A stretch of 29,868 nucleotides of DNA, from the NCBI GenBank assembly GCA_033557685.1, contig JAWQRN010000426.1:1-29868 (forward strand). The letters run 5' to 3'. The notes below the pieces were generated by a model. It was given only the letters and a program-made list of their open reading frames with translations. It had not been told where the DNA came from and did no database searches. The translations under genes and the position numbers were made by a program. Positions 9,606-20,300 of the stretch are shown piece after piece. This DNA is from Sperchopsis tessellata. Its lineage: Eukaryota; Arthropoda; Insecta; Coleoptera; Hydrophilidae. How positions within the stretch are numbered: the first letter of the stretch is position 1; every line of letters begins with the position of its first letter.

Positions 9606-10690
9606 TTTATTATAAGAAAACACGGCTGCCTCAGCATGATATCTCTTCGTTGTGCCATTTCACATAACCAGATAGCGCCAAAACATAATAATATTAATCA
9701 TGAATATAATTAAACACTATGTACAGATTATTTTAAAAACATCTTAACAATTTCGTCCAATGCAACTCTAATACTAATACTTATCTCTCGTAGTTAACCA
9801 GACCTAAACTTTAAACTCATATATGTAACAACCTTGGAGGTGCAATACGTGTTCGAGATACATACATGAAACTCAGTGTTTCTAAAAACGAGTGGAACTT
9901 CTAAATGTATCTGGCACATAGTTTCATTTACGGAGTCTTTTTCTGCATCATATATTATTGTTACTAATAATTATTATTATTGTCTCCGACGTGCAACTCG
10001 GTGTCGGGGGTGGTATTAATTCTTAGCGTATTTTTCTAATTGCCTGCTTTGTTTATTTAATTCGCTGTTATAGCCAATCAACGGCGCCGAGTTTTAGGAA
10101 TACAATTGTGGTTAACGTCTATTTCCAGAAAATGACCAACATATAGACTGTTCTCTAATAATAGAAAGCTAATAGTCTCTGGCCTTCGAGTATTTTTTAT
10201 ATTAATCATGAATCTCTCATTCAATTGATTTAATGTTAGCTCTTTTAAAATAAATATTACAACAAAATATATATTGTAATTCAATTTCAGATTATGTTTT
10301 TGCAAATTTGCAGCTTGACTGTGAATGGAATATAACCAAGGCTTTCAATTATATGAAACTCATCAAACCAAATAATTATATTCTATGACTAACACTTCTG
10401 AGAGCTACATATCAGTAAATACGTAGCAATTTATAGAGCTGGGCGGCACCCACAACTAGCACTTTTCAGAGCTACTTTCCAGTCTGCAATTAGCACTGTT
10501 AATCGATACATGCCTTGATAATATCCCCAACAACGGTTCATGAAACGTCAGTAGGAATTTGCAATCAGTACATCTTGTATAATGTCTGGGAGATCATCAG
10601 GATATCTCTGAACATATTACTATTGTGTATTGGGGGCAACATATATTTTATATGTTTAATCATTTCCTAAAGTTATGGAACATAATTTTG

Positions 10691-10697
<7 letters not shown>
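9606..10697. other. Unassigned stretch with minor repeats
   Basis: Apart from the foldback-core match at 9933-9973, there is a weak direct repeat of about 28 bp. It reads CTAACACTTCTGAGAGCTAC near 10388 and CTAGCACTTTTCAGAGCTAC near 10457. No coding signal was recognised on either strand. Confidence 0.5.
9933..9973 (+). repeat. Second copy of foldback core
   Basis: Matches the core of the foldback element (5226-5266) in direct orientation at 34 of 41 positions by hand count. Shared stretches are CTTTTTC, GCATCATA and CTAATAATTA. The flanking arms are not clearly preserved here. Confidence 0.6.

Positions 10698-10734
<37 letters not shown>
10698..10734. repeat. (TA)n microsatellite
   Basis: A pure TA array. 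Unlike the arrays at 1631 and 15341, I see no recognisable retroelement on either flank. Confidence 0.95.
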
Positions 10735-10737
<3 letters not shown>

Positions 10738-12554
10738 AAAATTTAAAATCAACCATTTTCGAGGAATTTTATTTATATAAAAAATTTAAAAATTGTGTGG
10801 TCCACCTAAAATTTGTCGTTTTTTACCTAAATATTTGAATTTTTTCAATTCATTTTTTTGTATTTTTTATGCGACAACCGTTTTGTGGCGTACTATTTTA
10901 ATAAAAATAAAATAAATAAAAAAACATTAGTTTGTAATATTTCACTAGCCATATCTATTTATATTTGTTTTGATTGGTATCGTGAAATATTGCACGACTG
11001 TTCATGTAATCAATTAAATACATGTAAATATTCGCAATGTATAGCACAACTTTAACACTCGTCAATGTCAAGGTGAAGCACCAGAAAATAATCACCTTTT
11101 CAATAAAATAAGTGCCAATGCTATTGTTGTTTAATATTGTAATTATTCATATTATAATAATTGTATAATGTCCTAATAATAACACAAGATGCAGAGATTT
11201 ATATGTCTTTACTATGTTTAGGGGATTTAATGAACAGATTACATAAATCTGTCGTGTATAAAAACGCAAGGACAACCTATAACATATCTAATTCCTGTAC
11301 TTTTCTGAATGACAATTGTTTCTAGTAAATTGTCTCACCTTATGTAATACAATAGATTTGATAATACTAATTATATCTAAAGTCAATTGTCCCTAACATT
11401 CTACCACAGTTAATTTTAAATACTTCCATCTAATTGGGTTGTTTGAAGTATCAAATCTACTTCAGGAATAAACAGTTTGATTGTCATTTTCTATTAATAT
11501 TGCCAATCTGATGTCAATACGTATGCATAGTCTTAATGGTAGCAACGTACTACAAGCTTGATTGTAATTGTTAAAAAAGGTAAAACTCTTTGAAAAATTA
11601 CTTGCATTTATAAAATTTTAAGTATATTATTATATTATAAATAAAATCCACTAGAGAAAAAAAATCTCTCCAAGGCCGTATTAAAAGACATTGATTGGCG
11701 CTAGTTGTTTTTATTTACTATCAGTAACAGTAACAGACTATTTGAATTGTTTTACGAATAATTGAAGGTGTATGTGTTACCATTTGTACATAACAAAATA
11801 CGGTTGGATACATTATTATATGAACACGTGCTGAAATGCAAGTTTTGTGAAAGGACAAGAATGGCATCTTACAGTTAATACACAATGAATGATACCTACG
11901 TCTGAAATGTTACGTTAGCTTATAAATTCTTAATTTTGAGTGTTTCATTAAATTTTCGACTATGATCTGAAACGAATTTTACGAGGCATTCGAAAGTTAA
12001 ACCGTTTGAAAAGCGTGCCAGATGTTACGTTACTAGCAGAGTTTATTTGTTTTCGGTAAGATTCATATTCGGGTGGCGGCAGATATTCCATCAACAAATG
12101 AGTTGAAATGTTTACAAAATGGGATACAAGAATACACGAGCACGTAAATTTTACATATTACAAACGATGGGTAGAAACCACAGGGACGAACTAGGTGTCT
12201 TCCCAATCTAGCAATGAGAACAACTTCAACCATATTGTTAGCCATTTAAATGCCAAAAGTTTCCGTTAATTTTTGTAATTTAACACCTGATATAGGTTTC
12301 TCAGAGACGTTTTAAATGAGTTCTATAAAGGCAGGTGGAATGGCATGTTAACTTTTATCACTGTCGATGTCTTTATCGAATCAAATGCTGTATTGAAATC
12401 TACTATAGCACAACAAAGTGGCAGGTTAGATCCGTTATATTAATTTCTCTTAGCTCGTTTACGTATTCTGCCTTAAGTTATCTATATTACGGTTTAAATA
12501 AACAAAATTTTAGTCTTTCTGTTATTTGATAAATCTATTCTTTTTGATATTTGA
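10735..12554. other. AT-rich stretch, no gene recognised
   Basis: No conserved coding blocks were seen in about 1.8 kb. The plus strand at 12075-12245 is nearly open but matches no family known to me. Its right end (about 12440-12554) could hold more of the adjacent RT scrap, since a YLYYGLNK-like string resembles the segment before the polymerase motifs, but this is weak. Confidence 0.5.
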
Positions 12555-12840
12555 AATAATAAAGTTTACTTAGAAGGAGAAGGTAATCTCGATTAACAGC
12601 TTATTTGCTAAGTAACTGCGGTATATCGCAAGGGTCGATCCTTGATACCTTGCTCTTTTTATAAACGATAAGCCTCTGTCTAATGTATCGGCTAAGTTTA
12701 TATTATTTTCTGATGAATCAAAAACTGCATATATTATTGAGTCATTTGGCATACTCGAGGTTAAAGTAAATAATGAAATGGAATTAGCGACCAATTGCTC
12801 AGTAACCGGATGTGCTTGGACGTTTAAACAACTAATATAT
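12555..12840 (+). mobile_element. Jockey/CR1-like reverse-transcriptase scrap
   Basis: Plus-strand translation gives CGISQGSILDTLLFL (12618-12660), the block usually read as GVPQGSxLGPLLF. After a one-base frameshift it gives INDKPLSNVSAKFILFSDES, the polymerase motif C block, and then EVKVNNEMELA. The usual FADD is FSDE here, so the second catalytic Asp is lost. Nothing recognisable follows 12840. This RT family is distinct from the RTE-like element that starts shortly downstream. A 100-codon minus-strand open frame across it is incidental. Confidence 0.75.
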
Positions 12841-12984
12841 ACACAACATAAAGGAATGGAAAGCGCAAACACAGAGAATTATGATTATGTAACACTGGAA
12901 ATATAAATATGGGAGGAATCAGTAATTTCAACATAAGAACCAAATGAAGATGAAATAGCAATTAAGTAAATGAGAATTGGGATA

Positions 12985-15337
12985 TGCTAAGCTTAATAAC
13001 TGAAAGTAGTAAAGGAAGTATATTGGAAGCGGTGACGATAGACGAAACGAGAGTGATCGGATAATACGGGGAACAGAAAAGTAAGAGAAATGGAGATCGA
13101 CTTATAGATTAATGCTTAGTGAGCAATCTAATAATCGAAAATACATTAAAACGTTCGCAAGTATACATGATATGGAAAAGAAACAAATGACAAATCAATA
13201 ATAGACTATATAATAACAGAAACGGGAAGACTAAACGAAGGTACAAATGTGAGAGCTGTAAGTGGACCTCAAATTTACAGTGATCACTATATGGTGGTTG
13301 CAAATATAAAGGAAGAGAAAAAACCAAAAATAACCAGTACCAAAGAGAGAAAATTTATATAACAAGAAATAATAAGAAGCTACAAATTACAGGAAAGGAA
13401 ATCGGTACAGAAATATAGAGAACTTGTTGATTATAGCATAAACAGATTGAAAATAAGTAATAACCTAAAGGAGAGTGCGAGATAAAAATGTGGAACAAAA
13501 GACAAACTGGTGGAACTAGGAAATATAACAAGAAGAAAAGGTGGAAATATTATCTACAAGATGAGTCGCAAATATAGTACAACGAATAGAAGGAACCGAG
13601 AAAGAAAGTAAGAGATTTGGTAAAAGCTAGTAAACAAGAAAGCTTGGACAAATTTTCGGAAAAAAAAGGAGGAAAACACTAAAACAATCCAAAAACCGTT
13701 TTCTAAAGTAGTCAGAAACATCAGACAGGTAAAACAACACAGACGAGATCTCTAAAAAGTAAAGAAGGAGGAATTATAACAGTCGACAAATTGATATTGG
13801 ATAGATCGAAACAATATTTCCAAGAACTACTAAATGATAGCGCAAGAGAAAAAAACAGCAATGCTGAGATAAACGCACCAGAAAATGAAGAACCAAACGA
13901 ATACGAAATAGAAATCAAAGAGATAAAGGAAGCAATCCAAACATTGAAAATCGGTAAAGCGGCGGATCATGATAGAATATCGGTAAAAATTTTGAGGAAC
14001 ATGGCAGATAAGGGAATAAAACTATACAGAAAAATATATAATGAAGCACGGAAAATAAAACAAATATCGAAAGCTTGGGAGGAAGGCATGATAGTGCCAA
14101 TACATAAGAAGGGAGATATAAGAGAATGCAGCAATTATATGGGAATTACACTATTAAGCAACGCATTAAAAGTATACGAAAAAGTGTTAGAAAGAATAGT
14201 AAATCATTACACAGAAGACCAAATGGATGATGCGCAAGGTGGATTCGGAAAGAGGAGAAGTATGCACACCATTCATTTACACTTAAGGAAATAATGAATA
14301 AAACACTTAAAAACACAAAAGCATACCTAATATTTATAGACATGGAAAAAGCTTTCGATAGAGTGGACAGAAACAAAGAATGGGCTAGTATGAATACCAC
14401 CAACTATGTAGTGAGTAGGAACATTAGTTTCACAAATTTTTAAACAAATGATGGACTATAACAGGGTGGAAGTCTGAGTCCAACGTTGTTTAACGTATTG
14501 CAACGCAATGAGGTGCTTCGTCACGTGCTACCAATGTAACAAATTCCCCGGGGGACGGTAACTGCTTCCACCTAGATGAGGTGTCAAACTAGTTTGAAAA
14601 CAAAGAAATAAGGAAATCATTTAGGTCAATAAAACAAAACAATTAGTTAAAATACTCTGTATTGAACACACAGAAAAAAACCGAGTCTGTGGAAAACGAA
14701 CGCTTGTCGTCACCAGTCGACGCGTGCCGTCGTATTTTAAATTTATGTTGAGCCAGAAATCTTATGTAAGAGGTCACGCAAGGTGTTTAGCGGCCAATTA
14801 TACTGGCCAGATTTCTATCCCAGGACGTCCACGACTTTACAAATGCTTGTATCTGACTATGAAAAGGATTAGTTCGGTAATACCAAAATAGCCAATAAAA
14901 TTTGGAAGAAAAAAATACAATGATTGTGGTCGACGTAGCACCCGACTTTCGTTCAGCACAAATACCGATAACAGAGCTGCCAGACTGCGACTATCTGACG
15001 TGAGAGTTGTAAAGGAAATTGAATATAAAAATAGAAATAATAATAATAAAATCATGAATGAACTACATTGAGGAAAGGCAGCCAGGATGGTGGAGACATT
15101 TACAAAGAATGGATGAGGCGAGAACAACAAAGAGAACATGTAAAGCAGGAATACAGGAAAAACTACAAAGAGGAAGACCAGGATGTACCTGGGAAAATAT
15201 CATTGGAAAGTACATAATGGAGAGAAATAGAACACTGATGGAAGCAAAAAGACTGGCACAGAACAAAATAGAGTGGAAGAAATTATAAAGAAGGGTTAAA
15301 AAAACAACCTCTACACAGAAAGGTAGAAGAGGATATG

Positions 15338-15340
<3 letters not shown>
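12985..15340 (+). mobile_element. RTE-like retrotransposon, endonuclease and RT pieces
   Basis: The parts come in the order expected for an APE-endonuclease non-LTR element. The endonuclease C-terminus (about 13050-13320) has NGDRLID, KSIIDYIITETGRL and VSGPQIYSDHYMVVANI, which keeps the catalytic SDH. An open run at 13791-14294 has LDRSKQYFQELLND, then MIVPIHKKGDIRECSNYMG, then ALKVYEKVLERIV and GGFGKRRSM. The frame shifts after 14294 and gives YLIFIDMEKAFDRVDR (motif A with its Asp), then QGGSLSPTLFN (about 14460-14495). The FADD motif is missing. A C-terminal part resumes near 14990-15288 with IEERQPGWWRHLQRMDEAR, then LQRGRPGCTWENI and EAKRLAQNKIEWKKL before a stop. The 3' end runs into a (TA)n array at 15341. 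Deletions and frameshifts leave it inactive. Confidence 0.85.
14496..14985. other. Segment inside RTE remnant that does not match RT
   Basis: This lies between the SPTLFN block and the C-terminal block where motif C and the thumb would be expected, and translates to nothing RT-like. It is more GC-rich than its surroundings, with CCCCGGGGGACGG near 14548 and GTCGACGCGTGCCGTCG near 14716. TGTAAC at about 14536 is a typical LTR start, and imperfect flanks GTGCTACCA and GAGCTGCCA could be a target duplication. No matching end was proved. Possibilities are a solo LTR, another insertion, or decayed RT sequence. Confidence 0.4.

Positions 15341-15377
<37 letters not shown>
15341..15377. repeat. (TA)n array at retroelement 3' end
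   Basis: A TA array directly following GGATATGATTT at the end of the plus-strand RTE-like element. The junction resembles the one at 1631-1680. Confidence 0.9.
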
Positions 15378-15469
15378 TACCTTGTTTGGTCTAGTAGTCA
15401 ATCAATTTATGAACTTCTAGATTGATAGCAAGTTTAAATGGACCCCTCATGTATAAAATATTACAAGTA

Positions 15470-17130
15470 CACTACACTAGACCCTCCATGTGTTCGAGAT
15501 CTATTTACGTGATTCAGATTTACGCAAATTAGATTTTGATACCTATATTTGTTGCACACGAAGCAAAATTCAATTTTACGCGAATTAATTGTTTTAAAAA
15601 TCATTATGTACCCAAATTGCATAAAAGAATTATGTTTTTAGATACTACATTTTTTAAGTACAATGTTTGTCAGTTATTAACGGTATATATTACATCGAAG
15701 CGAAAGATTAACTGACAGTAGTTTACATAATTAATAGTGATGTACGTATTTTCTAATCCGTTCACACGCCATATAAAAGCGTCAAAACTACAAATATAAC
15801 ACTTGAAATGATATTTGAACTGATACAAATACGATGTCAACGATTTGAATGGTATTTTTTTCTAACCAGATGCATATCCCAGTTGATGAAAACATAATCA
15901 AGTAAAAAGCTATTAATATATTACAACTATTACAAAAAATTACACTAATGAAGTTTTGTAATGTAATGCTAGTAAGGTAGTAAGGTTTCAGCTAATCAGT
16001 ATTCCACTAAAGTATTAAACATAATTCTGACAGTATGGTACTCGATGAAGCAGGTTATTAACGCAGATGAAACGGACCTGTACTGGAAAAGGATGCCTAA
16101 CAGAACCTTTATATCTATAAATGAAGCAAAAGCTCCAGGCTTTAAAATTTCTAAGGATTTTTTAACTTTGCAGTTTTGTGGTAATGCAGAAGGAGATTTA
16201 TGTTTAAGCCCCTTTTAATTTACAAGTCTGAAAATCCCAGTGCGTTAAAAAAATTGAACAAAGCAAATCTACCTAACCACTGTAGGTTCAATCGCCGAGG
16301 GTCGATTACAGGAAAGATGTTCGACTATGAAACATTTTTGTCCAGAAGTGAAAAGATATTGCAGAAGCCAAAACTTTCAGTTTAAAGCGCTTTTATTAAT
16401 GCATAATACCCAAAGTCATTTATTACAACTGGAAATAATGCATGAAAAAATTGAAGCTGTGTTTTTACCGCCGAATAACACGTCATTGGTTCAAACAATG
16501 GGTCAAGGCATTATAGCCACATTTAAGAAATTGTATCTTAAAAAAACTTTTAAGACGGCGTCTTGGAACTTTTAAACGCTCACAAAACGGCGTTATCTGT
16601 GGAAGAGTTAATAGAGTGTGAAGATAATAAAAGAAACAAGTTAAATATTTCAAATATTCAGAAAGGACTAAAGATGTTCTAAGAAAGCATCGATTTTTTA
16701 TAAAATCTTAAAATGACTGTATCGTTGAAGTTTAATGTGACGGAGTGCTACTGTCTGTTGGCTTCATACCATCTTATGGTATCAGAACGCCCGACAGCCA
16801 ACGATATTTGAGTTTTTCCGCCAGCCGAAAGTTGTTTTACAATCAGAACAACCCGGGAACTTATGGATGATCACTTCCACCAGCGGCGACGAAGCTCAAT
16901 GAAATTTCTTCAGATTCTGATTAATTTCTATACATTATATTTTAGTTTTTTTATTTATTATATTTTAGCTTTGTATGAATTATATTTTAGTTTATTCGTA
17001 AATTAACGTTAATTTTAAACTTTTGTTTTTAGTCTTAAACAAATATTGGAACCTAATCCGTTTTTTCCTATTGCTTCTTTGGTTGCAATTACGCGAATTT
17101 CATGTACGCAAGATTAACTGCATCTGCAAC
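15470..17130 (+). mobile_element. Second Tigger-like transposon, decayed
   Basis: The DDE transposase part is readable from 16050 to 16560. It opens with NADETDLYWKRMPNRTF, which keeps the first catalytic Asp, then APGFKISKDFLTLQFCGNA and KPLLIYKSENPSALK. A frameshift near 16325 leads to HFCPEVKRY, FKALLLMHNTQSH and VFLPPNNTSLVQTMGQGII. In relatives the last two blocks read LLxLDNxxxH and QPMDQGVI, so the second and third catalytic Asp have become His and Gly. The N-terminal CENP-B helix-turn-helix region is absent, so an internal deletion is likely. The ends near 15480-15600 and 17080-17120 share degenerate TTTACGYGAATT-like strings in opposite orientation, typical of Tigger termini, but exact ends are uncertain. 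It is not closely similar to the copy at 8035-9290. Confidence 0.85.
16560..17060. other. 3' non-coding part of Tigger-like element
   Basis: After the recognisable transposase C-terminus there are stops in all frames. A GC-richer patch at 16735-16905 has CGCCCGACAGCCAACG and CACCAGCGGCGACGAAGC, which I cannot assign. It is followed by an AT-rich stretch to the putative terminus. Confidence 0.4.
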
Positions 17131-18549
17131 TTGTTTTACTATTAAAACCGTAAGTCAAAAAGCTCTATTCTTTGTCAACTAGCAAGGTACAATTCTCAAT
17201 ATCTATTCTACTGATTCAAAATACTAATGTTAGAGTCTTGTTGGAGACCAAACCATGAAGGCCGTTTATATCCCACTTTATTCAGTATATAACATTAACA
17301 ATAGAAGTAGCATTGTTTACTCTGGAGGTGATATCATTGATTCAAAAACATAAAGTGATACTTACGATAACAAATGATATTCATGTACCTAGGTTCATTA
17401 ATAAGCAGCTTTTTTCTATCTCGGTTGCTCGTACTTCACGAGTTTTGACGAACAATCAAACCAACGATTTTATACAGTGATTGAATTACGATTTTTAAAA
17501 TCAACTTTTATGACAACATGAATACAGGTAGTATAGTATACTTGAAATTACGTTGTTTATTATTTGAATTATTAGTAGCCAACATTTTATTACATTGTAC
17601 TAATGAGAATTTTTCTTTTATCAGGTAGTAAAGATTGCTTACAGTCATAAATTTAAAATAGTTAACATTATCCTTAAGCATAATTTATTTTCCATATGTA
17701 AAAATGATTCCATTGCATTATTACACTAAAAAAAGTTAAAATCTTATTTAAACATATATCTGAAAATGCACACTAATCAAGCCAACTATAGAATTATTGA
17801 ACAGTTTAAATCATTAGTAGCCCATAGGTGTAGACTGGCAGAAGAATATAAATGTAAACTACTTATTTGTTTCAAATCAATTTTCAGCAATCCCCAATTT
17901 ATTTCACAAAATCTCTCCCAAATTCATATAAACTTTTTTGACTTTTTAGTTAGTTGTATAAACTTTCCTAAGTGTACCTACATCTAAAATAGTTGTTACT
18001 ATCTACAGGCAAATTTCAATAATAAATAACCTGTCAAATATTTCAGAGAAAGCTCTTAAATCAGACATTGTGTGATTTTTGGTTAACAATAGGTTTTACC
18101 ACTTTTGTTAATTATTCCACGAAGTAATCCGCTGCCTTCTTAGACCAAACTAAAGCTTTCAACACCGGACCATACCAATTTGCTACAAGTAATACACATC
18201 TTTATTGTCAAATGAGTTCGTTAGAAGCTTCCCAGAAGCTATTTATCTGAGAGGTCAGGTTTTCAGAATTAAAGACACTTTGTGTGATATATAAGTAAAG
18301 TTATTCCTCAGTATACTATTTTTTTTTTATTTCGTATGCTGAAGAAATGGGTCTTTTTGGAAGAGCGATTCATGGTCTAAAGTAGACTGTAAATGTCTAG
18401 AAAGTCCTCACAACAAAATTCGCGACTATTTCACTATAAATGGTTCAATATGAAGTATATTATATTCCTAATAATGTCTGGAATTTAACCTTGTACTAAG
18501 TCATGTCACATTTTACCGGGGAAAATAACAATAACCCATTTTTTCTCAG
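17131..18549. other. AT-rich stretch, no gene recognised
   Basis: No conserved coding block was seen. The 73-codon open frame at 17766-17987 has no known motif and looks incidental. Confidence 0.55.
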
Positions 18550-18669
18550 TATTCGAAATTTGGAATATATAATTTAAATCCCAATTCTTCAAAATATCGA
18601 AGAAATTGTTTCTTACATTATTCCAAACACCTGCAGTACTATTATAAGTTTTTATGTTGAGTACTAAAA

Positions 18670-20165
18670 ATGGCGTCCAAAAGGTAAGCTGTTATTTATC
18701 TTTTAAAAAAGTATTATTTTATGAAAGTGTGAATGTTTTATTATTCATTATATAAATAAAGATTACACTTTCTATTGTTAAAATACTTAATATTCTATAA
18801 ATAAATCTAATGTTCCGATATTGGAATATCGGGCCAACAATCATAATTCAATAGAAATTTTATTCCAGATAGTTTACTATGCACGAAATAGCCGCAATGG
18901 TGGAGTGGGATGATTTTTGAGCAGATTTCAAAAGAGCGGTTGTTTTTAATACTCCACCAGATGATGGAGTTGAAACTGAAGAAGATAGTGGTGATGAAGA
19001 TGACAATGGAGACAAAAATAAGTAAAAGGAAACTACTAGTTCTAATTAGTCACATCACTTCTATTTGGCTATCTTGATGTACCTAGATGAATAAAGCTGT
19101 AGACATGCAATACTGAATATTACAATCGTACCGTTTTCAATGCAATAAGACGAAATCATTTCGAACAAATTTAGAAATATACTCATTGTGCCGATAATGA
19201 TAAGCTCCTTCCAGATGACAAGTTCTCAGATGATTGACCATAATTCAATTTACTCATTACTCGTTCCCAGGAGTATGTTGAATTCGCTGAAAATCTGAGC
19301 ATCGATAAAAGTATGGTGGCATACATTGGAATACATTCTGCTAAATAGTTTATACGAGGCAAGCCTATTCGGTATGGTTATAAAATGTGGTGCTTGTGCG
19401 AACCTTTAGGATATATCATGCAATTTGAACATTACTAAAGGAAACAAACTAACAGACAGAATATGGATCTAGGAGTTAAAGATTCTGTTGTAATGTATTA
19501 ACTCTCAAAGCTACATCCAAATGTTCCTTTTAAAATTTGTGGAGATAGGTATTTTTCTTCATTGAAATTAGTAAATCGTTTACAGGGAGTAGGTTGGTAA
19601 TATTGGTACTATTAATGTCAATGGACTCAAAAAATGCACAATTTCTTCAGTAAAAGCAATGGTAAAATGTGAAAGAGAAACCTACGATTTTTGCACAAAT
19701 ACAAATACACATTTCACTGTAACGGTCTAGAATGACAATCGAGTTGTTCTTACTGTTAGCTCATGTGATAGAGTTGAACCAATAGGTCAAGCAAATAGGT
19801 GGATATCAAGCGAAAAAAATAAAGTTCCAGTTAGTCAACCGCATGCCATTTCTACATATAAGATCAAAAAAGTGATCGTGGGCACCTTTACATTTTGTAT
19901 CGATACTAGTGTTCATAATGCATGGCATATCTATCGCAAAAGCGCAGAAAGAATTGCACAAATTGATTTTCTGAAATTGGTGTACCTGAAGAAACATGGA
20001 AATCCAATTGTCGGTGGAGGCTGCAAGAAATCATCAAAAGAAATAGAAAGCAGGGTATCTATCGCAATTTGGTATGATAGAATGGATCACTAAATGATCC
20101 CTGCAGATAAACTAAAAAAGTGTGAAAGATGTGAAGTAAAACATTCCATATTAATTAAAATGTAG
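18670..20165 (+). mobile_element. piggyBac-like transposase, decayed
   Basis: The N-terminus is MASKR (18670-18683), an apparent intron (18684-18868), then MHEIAAMVEWDDF and TPPDDG with the acidic EEDSGDEDD. Core blocks follow with stops: RRNHFEQI and CADNDKLLPDDKFSD near 19150-19230, LSIDKSMVAYIG near 19300 (first catalytic Asp kept) and IRGKPIRYGYKMWCLCEP near 19355-19410. KICGDRYFSSLK near 19530 aligns with the FFDNFFTS block and keeps its Asp. ETYDF and VEPIGQANRW follow. The third catalytic Asp, normally in a GGVDxxD segment, is missing: PHAISTYKI runs straight into VGTFTFCIDTSVHNAWHIYRK. An open run at 19872-20093 covers the C-terminus, and only the start of the terminal cysteine-rich domain remains (KKCERCEVKHS). 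TTAA-flanked ends were not identified. Direct, not inverted, copies of TTCGAAAYTTGGAA lie at 18551 and 20266. Confidence 0.85.
18684..18868 (+). other. Apparent intron within piggyBac-like ORF
   Basis: GTAAGC at 18684 and TTCCAG ending at 18868 bound a 185-bp AT-rich segment. Removing it joins MASKR to the downstream MHEIAAMVE reading frame, with one stop codon (TAG) just after the junction that can be explained by a point mutation. Confidence 0.6.
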
Positions 20166-20300
20166 TTTAGTTCTTTATTTTGAAATTTAGTTGTACCTGT
20201 ACTAAAAATATAAATATTTTATAAATAGTATAAATTGTCCATAATTTCCATTACTACGGCTGGAGTTCGAAACTTGGAACAAGCTATAATTTAAAACGTA

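Noticed and set aside
12570..12872. 100-codon minus-strand open frame with a signal-like N-terminus
   Set aside because: The opposite strand carries clear reverse-transcriptase motifs, so this frame is a by-product of that sequence.
14837..15401. Overlapping 100- and 112-codon minus-strand frames rich in Leu and Phe
   Set aside because: They are antisense to the A-rich C-terminal RT coding region and the TA array, and the hydrophobic composition follows from that.
18551..20295. TTCGAAAYTTGGAA copies as piggyBac terminal repeats
   Set aside because: They are in direct, not inverted, orientation and lack the expected TTAA-CCC ends.
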